The notes: generated by a model from the letters alone, not told the origin. Counted from the stretch's first letter, positions 38,585 through 47,364 are shown. The stretch: DNA of 64,000 nt from Spongisporangium articulatum (GCF_044465595.1 NZ_JBITLV010000002.1:62001-126000); one strand, 5' to 3'. Numbers and translations are program-made.

Positions 38585-40375
38585 GTGAGCGTGTCGAGCA
38601 CCGAGCACAACCCCCTCCACGTCAGCACCGCCGCTGCCTCCCACCTCTCCCCGGCCTACCCCGACCGGGCCGCCTGGGGTACCGCCTCCAAGCTGCGGGC
38701 CTGGCAGCAGGAGGCGCTCGACGCGTACCTGCAGAACGACCCGCAGGACTTCCTCGCGGTGGCGACCCCCGGCGCCGGCAAGACCACGTTCGCGCTGCGG
38801 ATCGCCACCGAGCTGCTGGCCCGTCGCGTCGTGCAGCGCATCACGGTGGTCTGCCCGACCGAGCACCTGAAGGTCCAGTGGGCCGAGGCGGCGGCCAAGG
38901 TCGGCATCCAGCTCGACCCGAACTTCACGAACGCGCAGGGCCAGCACGGCGCCTCGTACGTCGGCGTCGCCGTCACGTACGCGCAGGTGGCCAGCAAGCC
39001 CGCGCTGCACCGGGCCCGCACCGAGGCCGGCCGCACGCTGGTCATCCTCGACGAGATCCACCACGGCGGAGACGCTCTCAGCTGGGGCGACGCGGTGCGC
39101 GAGGCGTTCGACCCGGCCACCCGGCGGCTCGCGCTGACCGGTACCCCGTTCCGGTCCGACACCAGCCCGATCCCGTTCGTGGAGTACGAGGAGGGGCCCG
39201 ACGGCGTCCGCCGGTCCAAGGCCGACTACAGCTACGGCTACGGCAGCGCGCTGCGGGACGGCGTGGTGCGGCCGGTCATGTTCCTCGCCTACTCGGGCGC
39301 GATGCGGTGGCGCACCAGCGCGGGCGACGAGGTCGCGGCGCGCCTCGGTGAACCGCTCACCAAGGACATGATCGGTCAGGCCTGGCGCACGGCGCTGAAC
39401 CCGACGGGGGAGTGGATCCCGTCGGTGCTGGCCGCCGCCGACAAACGGCTCACCGAGGTGCGCCGGGGCGTGCCGGACGCCGGGGGCCTGGTGATCGCGA
39501 CCGACCAGGAGGTCGCGCGGGCCTACGCGAAGACCCTGCGCGAGATCACCGGCGAGGCGGCCGTGGTCGTGCTGTCGGACGACGCCGGCGCCTCCGCACG
39601 GATCGAGGAGTTCGCCGAGGGCCAGCAGCGGTGGATGGTCGCCGTCCGGATGGTCTCCGAAGGTGTGGACGTGCCCCGGCTGGCCGTGGGCGTGTACGCG
39701 ACGTCGACGTCGACGCCCCTGTTCTTCGCGCAGGCCGTCGGCCGGTACGTCCGGGCCCGCAAGCGCGGCGAGACCGCCTCGATCTTCCTGCCGTCCGTGC
39801 CCGTGCTGCTCGACCTGGCGGCCCAGCTCGAGGTCGAACGCGACCACGCGCTGGAGAAGCCGAAGCGGGACGACGACGAGGGCTGGTCGCCCGAGGACGC
39901 CCTGATGGCGGAGGCGAACCGCGAGGAGAAGGCCTCCGGGGAGCTGGAGAAGACGCCCTGGGAGGCACTCGGCTCGGAGGCGACGTTCGACCGGGTGCTG
40001 TTCGACAAGCAGGAGTTCGGCACCGAGGCCGCGGTCGGCTCCGACGAGGAGCAGGACTTCCTCGGCATCCCCGGTCTGCTCGAACCCGACCAGGTGACGA
40101 CGCTGCTGCGCCAGCGGCAGGCCAAGCAGCAGGCCAAGTCGGGGCCCGCGCGCCCGACGGTCGTCGAGGTGTCCGGGCACCGGCAGCTGGCCGCACTCCG
40201 CAAGGAGCTGCACTCGCTGGTCGGGGCCTGGGCCCGGCGGACCGGCCAGCCGCACGGCGTCGTCCACGCCAGCCTGCGCTCGGTGTGCGGTGGTCCGGAG
40301 GTGCCTCAGGCGTCGGCCGAACAGCTGCAGAAGCGCATCGACACCCTGCGCAAGTGGTTCGTCGGCCAGAAGTAG
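38585..40375 (+). CDS. superfamily 2 DEAD/DEAH helicase, XPB-like actinobacterial type
   Basis: The 596-residue protein has a RecA-like first domain with LRAWQQEALDAYL, VATPGAGKTTFAL (motif I), VCPTEHLKVQWAEAA (Ia), VILDEIHHGGD (II, DEIH) and LTGTPFRSD (III). The second domain has VRMVSEGVDVPRLAVGVYAT and FFAQAVGRYVRARKRGE (VI). The last 150 residues are charged and specific to the family. It probably acts on duplex DNA in repair, but no partner is nearby. The start is GTG 38585; the 144 bases upstream hold no gene. The C terminus ends HRQLAALRKELHSLVGAWAR and beyond. Confidence 0.88.
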   Translation: MSVSSTEHNPLHVSTAAASHLSPAYPDRAAWGTASKLRAWQQEALDAYLQNDPQDFLAVATPGAGKTTFALRIATELLARRVVQRITVVCPTEHLKVQWAEAAAKVGIQLDPNFTNAQGQHGASYVGVAVTYAQVASKPALHRARTEAGRTLVILDEIHHGGDALSWGDAVREAFDPATRRLALTGTPFRSDTSPIPFVEYEEGPDGVRRSKADYSYGYGSALRDGVVRPVMFLAYSGAMRWRTSAGDEVAARLGEPLTKDMIGQAWRTALNPTGEWIPSVLAAADKRLTEVRRGVPDAGGLVIATDQEVARAYAKTLREITGEAAVVVLSDDAGASARIEEFAEGQQRWMVAVRMVSEGVDVPRLAVGVYATSTSTPLFFAQAVGRYVRARKRGETASIFLPSVPVLLDLAAQLEVERDHALEKPKRDDDEGWSPEDALMAEANREEKASGELEKTPWEALGSEATFDRVLFDKQEFGTEAAVGSDEEQDFLGIPGLLEPDQVTTLLRQRQAKQQAKSGPARPTVVEVSGHRQLAALRKELHSLVGAWARRTGQPHGVVHASLRSVCGGPEVPQASAEQLQKRIDTLRKWFVGQK

Positions 40376-40417
40376 GACTCACCGGGCGAAAGGTCGGGTG
40401 ACCGTTACCCTCCCCGC

Positions 40418-41212
40418 ATGGGGGCTGACGCAGCAGCGGGTCACGGTCCGGGTCACGGTCCGGCGGTGCGGTTGCGCGGGCTGGTCAAGCGGTTCGGGCC
40501 GGTCCAGGCGGTGGCCGGGATCGACCTGGACGTCGGCCGGGGCCGGTTCCTGGGGCTGGTCGGCCCGAACGGCGCGGGCAAGACCACGACCCTGAGCATG
40601 GCCACCGGGCTGCTGCGGCCCGACGGCGGCACGGCCGAGGTGGACGGGGTCGACGTGTGGCGTGACCCGCTGGAGGCCAAGCGGCGGACCGGCGTCCTGC
40701 CCGAGGGTCTGCGTCTGCTCGAAAGGCTTTCCGGCGGAGAGCTTCTCACGTTCACCGGGCGTCTGCGGGGAATGCCGGAGCCCGCGCTCGGGCAGCGGGT
40801 GGCCGATCTGCTGGGCACGCTCGGGCTGGCCGACGCGGGCCCGCAGCTGGTCGTCGACTACAGCACCGGGATGCGCAAGAAGGTCGCGCTGGCCTGCGCG
40901 CTGCTGCACAACCCGCCGGTGCTGTTCCTGGACGAGCCGTTCGAGGCGGTCGACCCGGTGTCGGCCCGGACGATCCGCGAGGTGCTGCGCGCCTACACCG
41001 GACGCGGGGGCACGGTCGTCCTGTCCAGCCACGTGATGGAGCTGGTGGAACGGCTCTGCGACGACGTCGCCGTGATCGCGGGCGGGCGGGTGCTCGCCGC
41101 CGGGACGGTCGAGCAGGTGCGGGGCGGACGGCCTCTGGAGGAGGTGTTCGTCGACCTGGTCGGCGGTGGGCGCCGCGAGGCGAGCGAACTCGGCTGGCTG
41201 GGGACGACGTGA
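40418..41212 (+). CDS. ABC transporter ATP-binding protein
   Basis: The 264-residue ATPase has Walker A GPNGAGKTTTL at about 48-58, a degenerate signature STGMRKKVALACALLHNPPV and Walker B LFLDEPFEAVD, then the switch His in LSSHVMELVERL. It belongs to the drug or multi-substrate exporter type (DrrA/CcmA-like), which pairs with a membrane protein. The signature reads STGM instead of SGGQ, as in many actinobacterial ABC-2-like systems. The permease starts inside its stop codon (GTGA), so they are coupled. The N-terminal 15 residues are Gly/His-rich. The substrate is unknown. Confidence 0.92.
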   Translation: MGADAAAGHGPGHGPAVRLRGLVKRFGPVQAVAGIDLDVGRGRFLGLVGPNGAGKTTTLSMATGLLRPDGGTAEVDGVDVWRDPLEAKRRTGVLPEGLRLLERLSGGELLTFTGRLRGMPEPALGQRVADLLGTLGLADAGPQLVVDYSTGMRKKVALACALLHNPPVLFLDEPFEAVDPVSARTIREVLRAYTGRGGTVVLSSHVMELVERLCDDVAVIAGGRVLAAGTVEQVRGGRPLEEVFVDLVGGGRREASELGWLGTT

Positions 41213-42828
41213 GCCTGCGGGAGCTGGTCGGCATCGCCCTGCGGCTGCGGATCGCCCTGCTGCGCGGGTCCTTCCGCACCCGCGGCGGGACGGCCCGGTT
41301 GATCGCGCTCGTCGTCGGCTCGATCGCTGCCCTGTTCTGGGGAGGGCTCATCCTGCTCGGCATGGTCGCGGCCCGGGCCTCGGGGTCGGGTACCCAGGAC
41401 GCCGCCCTGCTGCTGTTCAACGCGCTCCTGGTGGCCTGGGTCGTCCTGCCGGTGCTCACCTTCGTCAGCGACGACCTGCTCGACCCGGCCAAGCTGGCCC
41501 TGCTGCCGTTGACCGGTGCGCAGCGGGTGATCGTCTCCGGCGTCGGCTCCCTGATCGGCGTCGGTGCAGCGTTCACGCTGCTGGTCTCGCTGAGCCTGCT
41601 GACCGTCGTCGACGGACCGGGGGCACTCGTCGTCGCGGTCGTGGCCGTCGTCCTGCAGCTCGCGCTGTGCGTGACGCTCAGCCGGACGTGCGTCGCGCTC
41701 CTGTCCGGGGCCCTGCGCTCCCGGCGCGGCCGCGACCTCGGCGTCCTGCTCGTCGTCCTGCTCGGCCTCGGGTTCCAGCTGGTCAACGCCGGGGTCCAGG
41801 TGTTCCTCAACGATGCCCGGGCGGCCGGGGACGTCGACCTGCACTCGTTCGCCTCGCCGGTGCGCTGGACGCCGGCCGGTTGGCTCGCCGCGGCGCCCAC
41901 CGCGTCGCCGGCGGTGGCCGTCGGGTCCCTGGTGGCGACGGCGGCCCTCGTGGCCGGGCTGGTCGTGGTGTGGGGGCGGACCGTGGCCCGGGCCGCCGAG
42001 CGGGTCGACCTGACCACCCAGGCGCGCCGATCCGCCCGCCGCGCCCGCGGGTTGATGCCGCGCCTGCTGCCGCTGCCGGCCGGCCGCACCGGGGCCGTCG
42101 CGGCCAAGGAACTGCGCTACGTCACGCGCGATCCGCGTCGGCTCGCCACCCTCGCCTACGCGGGGCTGCTGCCGGTGGTGGTGGCGCTGCCGTTCGTCGT
42201 CTCGAACGGCTCCGGCGTCTCGCCCCACCTGGTCTACCTGATCATCGGGATCGGTCTGCTCGGCGGCACCACGGCCGGTAACCGTTTCGGTATGGACGGT
42301 TCCGCCGTCTACCTGTTGATCACCACCTGGACCGACCGGCGCGACCCGCGCCGGGACCTGGCCGGCGGCGACCTCGCCGCGGCGCTGATCGCCGTCCCGC
42401 TGGTCGTCCTCGCCGGGCTGGTGCTCGCGGCCCTCGGCGACGGCTGGTGGTACCTGCCCTCGGCCCTGGGCATGGCGCTGGCGCTGTTGGCGATCGGTCT
42501 GGGTGGGGCCGCCGTCCAGGCCGTGATCGCCGCGTGGCCCATGCCGCAGAACGCGACCGCCTTCAGCGGTGGCGGAGGGTCGGGGGCCGGGTTTCAGGCC
42601 TTCGGGACGTCGATGCTGCTGCTGGCGGGTGAGCTGGCCGCCCTGGCGCCCCTGCTCGGCCTGCTGATCCCCGCGCTGGTCATGCACTCGACGGCCTGGA
42701 GCCTCGTCCTGCTCGTGGTCGGGCCCGCGTACGGGGCGGCGGTCGGTGAGGGACTGCGACGCGTCGCCGCCGCCCGGTGGCAGGCGTCGGCACCGGAGGT
42801 ACTGCTGACGGTCTCCGCCGCCCGGTGA
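41209..42828 (+). CDS. ABC transporter permease, multi-span membrane protein
   Basis: The 539-residue integral membrane protein has about 12 hydrophobic segments, including LIALVVGSIAALFWGGLILL, AALLLFNALLVAWVVLPVLT and the pair near 365-440. The cytoplasmic RLLPLPAGRTGAVAAKELRYVTRDPRRL is the coupling region common to this type. It is encoded with the ATPase in a two-gene operon (4-base overlap), forming an ABC-2-like exporter. Nothing in the sequence identifies the cargo. GTG 41209 is the start. Confidence 0.88.
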   Translation: MSLRELVGIALRLRIALLRGSFRTRGGTARLIALVVGSIAALFWGGLILLGMVAARASGSGTQDAALLLFNALLVAWVVLPVLTFVSDDLLDPAKLALLPLTGAQRVIVSGVGSLIGVGAAFTLLVSLSLLTVVDGPGALVVAVVAVVLQLALCVTLSRTCVALLSGALRSRRGRDLGVLLVVLLGLGFQLVNAGVQVFLNDARAAGDVDLHSFASPVRWTPAGWLAAAPTASPAVAVGSLVATAALVAGLVVVWGRTVARAAERVDLTTQARRSARRARGLMPRLLPLPAGRTGAVAAKELRYVTRDPRRLATLAYAGLLPVVVALPFVVSNGSGVSPHLVYLIIGIGLLGGTTAGNRFGMDGSAVYLLITTWTDRRDPRRDLAGGDLAAALIAVPLVVLAGLVLAALGDGWWYLPSALGMALALLAIGLGGAAVQAVIAAWPMPQNATAFSGGGGSGAGFQAFGTSMLLLAGELAALAPLLGLLIPALVMHSTAWSLVLLVVGPAYGAAVGEGLRRVAAARWQASAPEVLLTVSAAR

Positions 42829-42899
42829 CCCCCCTCGGGCCGGCACGGGAACGGCCGGCCGCTCCGACTCCTCGCCGGGCGGTATGTCCGGCGCCGACC

Positions 42900-42905
42900 T
42901 ACGGT
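42900..42905 (+). promoter_or_regulatory. -10 hexamer TACGGT, leaderless start at 42912
   Basis: TACGGT ends 6 bases before the ATG and no ribosome site is present. Confidence 0.45.
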
Positions 42906-42911
42906 CGGATC

Positions 42912-43469
42912 ATGGCGGACGGGGACCGGGTCACCATCGGTGCCGGCAACGTGTACCTGGGCGTGCTGTGGGCCCTGTTCTTCGTCGCCCTCGCCGGTGC
43001 GTTGCTGTGGTTCGGCGGCGTCGGTGTCCTCGTGGATGCCCTCTACGCCCTCGTGCCGGCCTACGCCTTCGCGCAGGCCGTCGTCGTCCATCGCTTCGAC
43101 GTGGTCGTGATCGATGACCGGGGGATCACGGTGGAACGCACTCGGGATCCCGTGACCTACGCGTGGGCCGACATCCTGGAGGTGGGTTGGGCCGGGTCGG
43201 GCGCGGGCTGGCCGATGATCGCCGCGGGTCTGATGATCCGGCCCAAGGGTGGCCGCTTCGCGATCCCCGGACCGAACGCCCCCGCCCGGATCGGCCCGCT
43301 CGCCGTGTTCGGGCGGGCGGCCCACCGCAATGCGCGGGCCGTCCTGCGTGCGGAGTGCCGGGGGCGCGGCGTTCCCTTCGAGGACGGCCCGTTCATGGAG
43401 GCGCCGCCGCCCGGGAGTCCCCTGCGCCGGGACGCCCCGAAGGCCGAGCCGCCCGGCGGCGACCGATGA
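42912..43469 (+). CDS. PH-like domain membrane protein, unknown function
   Basis: The 185-residue protein has two close membrane segments near residues 13-55 (VYLGVLWALFFVALAGALLW and GVGVLVDALYALVPAYAFAQ). A PH-like beta domain follows (FDVVVIDDRGITVERTRDPV, TYAWADILEVGW) that appears cytoplasmic. The end is Pro-rich. Many actinobacteria carry such PH-domain membrane proteins; none in this branch has a known role. The ATG at 42912 is preceded by TACGGT. Confidence 0.7.
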   Translation: MADGDRVTIGAGNVYLGVLWALFFVALAGALLWFGGVGVLVDALYALVPAYAFAQAVVVHRFDVVVIDDRGITVERTRDPVTYAWADILEVGWAGSGAGWPMIAAGLMIRPKGGRFAIPGPNAPARIGPLAVFGRAAHRNARAVLRAECRGRGVPFEDGPFMEAPPPGSPLRRDAPKAEPPGGDR

Positions 43470-43542
43470 GAACCGGGCGCGGGCGTCGTCCTACTGCTTG
43501 AGCGGCGGGCGCAGCGCCCGCCCCGAGACTGCGGAGGCAGCC

Positions 43543-44019
43543 ATGACCACCGTCCCGTTCCTCTGGTTCGACACGCAGGCCGAGGAGGCCGCCCAGCTGT
43601 ACACGAGCGTGTTCCCGAACTCATCGATCACGTCCGTGGCCCGGTACGGGCCGGCCGGTCCCGGGCCCGAGGGCACCGTGATGACGGTCGAGTTCTCGCT
43701 CGACGGGCAGACTTTCGTGGCCCTGAACGGTGGCCCGGAGTTCGCGTTCACGGAGGCCGTGTCGTTCCAGATCCCGTGCGCCGACCAGGTCGAGGTCGAC
43801 CACTACTGGTCCTCGCTGTCCGCGGGGGGCGAGGAGGGGCCGTGCGGCTGGCTGAAGGACCGGTTCGGCCTGTCCTGGCAGGTGGTGCCGGCGGTGCTGC
43901 CGGAGCTGCTGGGCGACCCTGACCCCGGCCGGGCGCAGCGGGCCATGCAGGCGATGCTGGGGATGGGCAAGCTGTCGATCGCCGAGCTGCAGGCCGCGGC
44001 CGACGCGGTGCCCGCCTGA
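43543..44019 (+). CDS. VOC family protein, PhnB-like
   Basis: The 158-residue protein matches the PhnB/3-demethylubiquinone-9 methyltransferase-like VOC group: PFLWFDTQAEEAAQLYTSVF at the N terminus, GTVMTVEFSLDGQTFVALNG, FAFTEAVSFQIPCADQVEVD and GWLKDRFGLSWQVVPAVLPE. The fold is a metal-binding glyoxalase-like dimer; the reaction is not known. The ATG follows GGAGGCAGCC. It converges on the TetR gene with a 4-base gap. Confidence 0.88.
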   Translation: MTTVPFLWFDTQAEEAAQLYTSVFPNSSITSVARYGPAGPGPEGTVMTVEFSLDGQTFVALNGGPEFAFTEAVSFQIPCADQVEVDHYWSSLSAGGEEGPCGWLKDRFGLSWQVVPAVLPELLGDPDPGRAQRAMQAMLGMGKLSIAELQAAADAVPA

Positions 44020-44023
44020 GTCC

Positions 44024-44614
44024 CTAGCCGAGGGTGCGGGCCTGCTGTGTGAGCTGGGCCGCCACGGTCTCGAACGCCTCGATGCCGCGGTCGGCCCGGC
44101 TCAGCACCACCGCACCCTCGGTCGCGGCCAGCAGGATGGTCGAGAACGATTCGGCCGCAGGTCTTTCCGCGCCTCCGGCGACGAACAGCTCGGCCAGCGC
44201 GGCGCGCCATTCGCGGAAGACCGCGCGCGCGGCGTCCAGAAGAGGGCCCTGCTCGGCGGCGACCGTCACCGCCAGCACCCCGCATCCAGCCCGGAAGTCC
44301 GTGCCGAGCAAAAGGGTTCGCCACTTGTCGAGGAAGGCGGCGGTGACGGTCTCGGGGGTGGCGCCGCTGAGTGCGCGCAGGTCGGTCAGGGTGCGGTCGC
44401 CGACCACCTGCATCGCGGCGGCGACCAGTTCGTCCTTGCCGCCGGGGAAGTGGTGGTAGATCGAGCCGCGGGGCGCACCGGTGGCCTCCAGCACCTCGCC
44501 CAGGGAGGCCCCCTGCAGGCCTTTGGTGGCCAGGAGCCGGACGGCGCCCTCCACCATCCGCTCCCGCGTGTCCTTCGCCGTCGGGCTCACCCCCTTGACT
44601 ATGTCAGACGTCAT
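44024..44614 (-). CDS. TetR family transcriptional regulator, LmrA/YxaF type
   Basis: The 196-residue repressor has an N-terminal helix-turn-helix (MVEGAVRLLATKGLQGASLG, EVLEATGAPRGSIYHHFPGG) and a ligand-binding half with FDKWR-type helix ETVTAAFLDKWRTLLLGTDF and RAGCGVLAVTVAAEQ. This is the LmrA/YxaF group, which often controls drug or stress genes. It is divergent from the tautomerase gene 49 bases away. An 18-bp palindrome covers its start codon and another lies in front of the tautomerase, so it very probably represses both. The start is ATG 44614. Confidence 0.92.
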   Translation of the reverse strand: MTSDIVKGVSPTAKDTRERMVEGAVRLLATKGLQGASLGEVLEATGAPRGSIYHHFPGGKDELVAAAMQVVGDRTLTDLRALSGATPETVTAAFLDKWRTLLLGTDFRAGCGVLAVTVAAEQGPLLDAARAVFREWRAALAELFVAGGAERPAAESFSTILLAATEGAVVLSRADRGIEAFETVAAQLTQQARTLG

Positions 44615-44616
44615 AG
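44599..44616. promoter_or_regulatory. TetR operator 1
   Basis: CTATGTCAGACGTCATAG, arms CTATG/CATAG with an 8-base centre, spans the TetR start codon. It shares the YTATG-N8-CATAR pattern with operator 2. Confidence 0.65.
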
Positions 44617-44632
44617 AACAGGATGTCGGCAG

Positions 44633-44650
44633 TTATGACGACCTACATAA
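44633..44650. promoter_or_regulatory. TetR operator 2
   Basis: TTATGACGACCTACATAA, arms TTATG/CATAA with an 8-base centre, lies 13 bases before the tautomerase ATG and 34 bases centre to centre from operator 1. Confidence 0.65.
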
Positions 44651-44663
44651 TCGAGGCTCAACC

Positions 44664-45083
44664 ATGCCGATGATCGATATCTACGCGCCCGCCGGCCTGT
44701 TCACCGACCCGCACGCGCTGGCCACGCGGGCCGCCGCCGTGGTCAAGGGCGTCGAGCAGGTCCCGGACATTCCCCTGTTCCGCCAGAACACGGCCGGTTT
44801 CGTGCACGAGCTGCCCGCCGGGCACCTGTCCGACGTCGACGGCAGCGACCGGCACGTCCGGGTCCAGGTGCTGACCAACGCCGGCGCGCTCGACCGCGAG
44901 AAGCAGCTGACCGTCGTCCGGCAACTGACCGACCTGGTCGCCGAGGCCGCCGGTGACCCGACGCTGGCCGAGCGCACCTGGGTGCTGCTGACGGAGGCGG
45001 TCGAGGGCGGCTGGGGGATCGCCGGGCACGCCAACACCAACGCCGAGATCGTCGCCCTGGCTCGGGCCCAGCTGTCCGCCTGA
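44664..45083 (+). CDS. tautomerase family protein
   Basis: The 139-residue protein starts Met-Pro (MPMIDIYAPAG), so Pro1 after Met removal can be the catalytic base of 4-oxalocrotonate-tautomerase-like enzymes. The later RHVRVQVLTNAGALDREKQL, TVVRQLTDLVAEAAGDPTLA and RTWVLLTEAVEGGWGIAGHA match the longer actinobacterial members. It would act on small keto-enol substrates or as a dehalogenase; which is unknown. It is divergent from, and probably repressed by, the adjacent TetR protein. The start is ATG 44664. Confidence 0.85.
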   Translation: MPMIDIYAPAGLFTDPHALATRAAAVVKGVEQVPDIPLFRQNTAGFVHELPAGHLSDVDGSDRHVRVQVLTNAGALDREKQLTVVRQLTDLVAEAAGDPTLAERTWVLLTEAVEGGWGIAGHANTNAEIVALARAQLSA

Positions 45084-45102
45084 CCGCTCGACGTTTGCAC
45101 AT

Positions 45103-45174
45103 CGGCGTGCCCGGCCGGAGCACAGAAATCCGACGCCGGAGGAAAGAATTTCTGTGCTCTGGGCAGGCATGCCG
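45103..45174. repeat. 72-nt imperfect palindromic repeat, family 1, copy b
   Basis: The outer arms CGGCGTGCC and GGCATGCCG enclose the inner arms GAGCACAGAAAT and ATTTCTGTGCTC. It lies between the tautomerase and the AbiEi-like gene. Confidence 0.85.
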
Positions 45175-45273
45175 CCTGATCGAGTAATCCACAGCAGTCA
45201 AGACCGGTGGTTTGTCCACACGTCCACAGGTCGTTTCGGCGCTACCGCCTCCCGGGTGTCGATCCTGGTCGGC

Positions 45274-46230
45274 GTGACCCGTCTTGCGGAAAGGCTGCAC
45301 TCGACCGTCGAGTCGCTGGGTGGTGTCGCGCTGCACAGTGAGCTGGTCGAAGCGGGTTTCGGTCGGCGAAGCATCCAATGGGCGCGGGAGAAGGGCTATC
45401 TCGTTCCGCTCGGTCGCGGGATCTTCACGACGGCACGTCTGTGGGCTCATGCCGACGGCCGGTTGCGGCATGCACTGAAGGTTCGGGCGCGACAGCGACG
45501 CAATCCGATGCTCGTGGCGGTGGGCCCGTCGGCCGCGGCCCTGCGGGGTTGGCCACTTCCCTACGGCCCGCCAGATGTCCCGATCCTGTCCCTGCCTCGC
45601 GACCTCGATCATCGGGGCGCGCCCGGTCGGCAGGGGAACGTGCTGCTGCGTCGTTCGTTCCTCGGCTACGGCGAAGTGGTCAGCCGGGACGGTCTGCTGC
45701 TGACGAACCCCGTCCGGACCGTCATCGATTGCGCTCGACAGCTCGGCCCCACGTGGGGATTGGCGATCGGTGACGTGGCCCTGCAGCGGTGCGACATCGG
45801 ACGGCTCGAGATCCTTGCGCATCTCGAAGGTTCCCCCGGTGCCTCGGGCAATCGCGCGGCGCGCTGGGTAGCCGAACACGTGCGGCGTGGTCCGGAGAGC
45901 GTGCTGGAGTCGCTGGCCAGAGCGGTGATCGTTCTGGGCGGGTTCCCGGAGCCCACCCCCCAGGTCTGGGTGGCCACGCGCCGAGGTGCGTTCCGGGTCG
46001 ACCTGATGGACGAGGCGAACCGGGTCGTGACGGAGGCCGATGGCCGGCTGAAGTACCGGGTCGACGACGAGGACCCGGACGCGGCCGTATGGGAGGAGAA
46101 GCTGCGTCAGGACGCCATCCGAGATGAACGCTTCGAGGTGGAACGTTTCGTGATGGCCGACCACGGCCGGCGGCGCGCCTTCCTCGGCCGCTACGCCGAA
46201 GCCGTGGCCCGCGGTCGCAGACTCTCCTGA
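45274..46230 (+). CDS. AbiEi-antitoxin-like N domain with DUF559-type C domain
   Basis: From GTG 45274 the product is 318 residues. The N-terminal part (VESLGGVALHSELVEAGFGR, RSIQWAREKGYLVPLGRGIF) is the winged-helix domain of type IV AbiEi antitoxins. The middle and C-terminal parts (RVDLMDEANRVVTEADGRLK, then EEKLRQDAIRDERFEVERF) resemble the very-short-patch-repair-like nuclease fold (DUF559). No AbiEii toxin is next to it. Solo copies like this are common in actinobacteria, with unknown function. It is flanked by two copies of the 72-nt repeat, 99 and 6 bases away. A GTG at 45256 is an alternative start. Confidence 0.8.
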   Translation: MTRLAERLHSTVESLGGVALHSELVEAGFGRRSIQWAREKGYLVPLGRGIFTTARLWAHADGRLRHALKVRARQRRNPMLVAVGPSAAALRGWPLPYGPPDVPILSLPRDLDHRGAPGRQGNVLLRRSFLGYGEVVSRDGLLLTNPVRTVIDCARQLGPTWGLAIGDVALQRCDIGRLEILAHLEGSPGASGNRAARWVAEHVRRGPESVLESLARAVIVLGGFPEPTPQVWVATRRGAFRVDLMDEANRVVTEADGRLKYRVDDEDPDAAVWEEKLRQDAIRDERFEVERFVMADHGRRRAFLGRYAEAVARGRRLS

Positions 46231-46235
46231 TCGTG

Positions 46236-46307
46236 CGGCGTGCCCAGCCAAAGCACAGAAATCCGGTCCGGAAACGACGAACTTCTGTGCTTTGGTTGGG
46301 CACGCCG
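46236..46307. repeat. 72-nt imperfect palindromic repeat, family 1, copy c
   Basis: The outer arms CGGCGTGCC and GGCACGCCG enclose the inner arms CCAAAGCACAGAA and TTCTGTGCTTTGG. It lies between convergent genes (AbiEi-like and PLP lyase) and could terminate both. Confidence 0.88.
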
Positions 46308-46313
46308 CCGGAG

Positions 46314-47297
46314 TCAGCGGGCGAGGATCTCCGCCAGGCGCGGCGCGCTGAGATTGCTTCCGCTGAGGACGATCCCGACGTCCGCCCCCTGATGCCGCCC
46401 CGGCGTCGCCTCGATCTCGGCCACCAGCCCGGCCAGGGCGATCGCGCCCGCACCCTCCGCGACCTGGTGCGTGCCGTCGTACAGGAGCCGGACCGCCCGG
46501 CGCACGGCGTCGTCGTCCACCTGCACGATCCGGGCGATGCCGGCCGCGATCACCGAGAAGGCCAGCGGGTCGGGGGAGCGGGTGGCCACGCCGTCCGCGA
46601 TCGTCACCGCGGTGTTGGTCGAGACCACGTGCCCGGCGGCCAGCGACAGCGCGTAGGCCGGTGCGCCGGACGAGACCACCCCGACGACCTCCGTGTCGAG
46701 ACCGAGCAGGTCGCGCACGCCGATCACGCCGCTGGCGCCCGAGCCCATCCCGATCGGCACGAACACCGTGCGCAGCCGCACCCCGGCGGCGGCTACGGCG
46801 TCGAACAGCTCGGCGGCGTAGGTGGCCACACCGCGCACCAGGGCCGGCTGGTAGGGCTGCACCAACAGGCCGCCGGTCTGCTCGGCGAGCGCCGCCGCGT
46901 GCTCCCGGGAGGCCTGGAAGTCGTGCCCGTGGACGACGACCCGGGCCCCGAACGCCCGCATCGCCGCGTTCTGGTCGGGGTCGTTGCCCTCGGGGACGAC
47001 GATGGTCGCCTCGAGCCCGTAGGCGCGGGCCGCGTACGACAGGCTCTGCCCGTGGTTGCCGCGGGTCGCCGACACCAGCGATCCGCTGAACCCGCCGGCG
47101 ACCAGCTCATCGGCCAGCACCAGCCCGCCGCGCACCTTGAAAGCCCCCGTCGGGGTGTGATTCTCGTGCTTCACCCAGACGTGGGCACCGGTCGCCTCGG
47201 CCAGTCGGGGCCAGGCGTAGGTGGGGGTGACGGGCACGTGCCGGCGGACCACCTCGGTGGCCCGGGCCAGCTCCTGGGCGTCGAACAGTGCGGCCAT
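46314..47297 (-). CDS. PLP-dependent threonine dehydratase-like lyase
   Basis: The 327-residue fold-type II PLP enzyme has the Schiff-base Lys in TPTGAFKVRGGL (about residue 54), the phosphate loop PIGMGSGASGVIG near 182-194, and the substrate loop SATRGNHGQSLSYAA. The C-terminal SGSNLS contacts the pyridine nitrogen. It is shorter than biosynthetic IlvA (no regulatory domain), like catabolic threonine dehydratase, threo-3-hydroxyaspartate ammonia-lyase or serine racemase. It would deaminate a hydroxyamino acid. The start is ATG 47297. It converges on the AbiEi gene. Confidence 0.88.
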   Translation of the reverse strand: MAALFDAQELARATEVVRRHVPVTPTYAWPRLAEATGAHVWVKHENHTPTGAFKVRGGLVLADELVAGGFSGSLVSATRGNHGQSLSYAARAYGLEATIVVPEGNDPDQNAAMRAFGARVVVHGHDFQASREHAAALAEQTGGLLVQPYQPALVRGVATYAAELFDAVAAAGVRLRTVFVPIGMGSGASGVIGVRDLLGLDTEVVGVVSSGAPAYALSLAAGHVVSTNTAVTIADGVATRSPDPLAFSVIAAGIARIVQVDDDAVRRAVRLLYDGTHQVAEGAGAIALAGLVAEIEATPGRHQGADVGIVLSGSNLSAPRLAEILAR

Positions 47298-47364
47298 GCA
47301 CCCAGCCTCTCACCACGCGGCCCGTCACCCGTTCGGCGGCCCCGCTCAGCGGACTCCCAGCCGG

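Noticed and set aside
45274..46230. Complete type IV AbiE toxin-antitoxin system
   Set aside because: Only the AbiEi-like gene is present; no AbiEii nucleotidyltransferase lies on either side.
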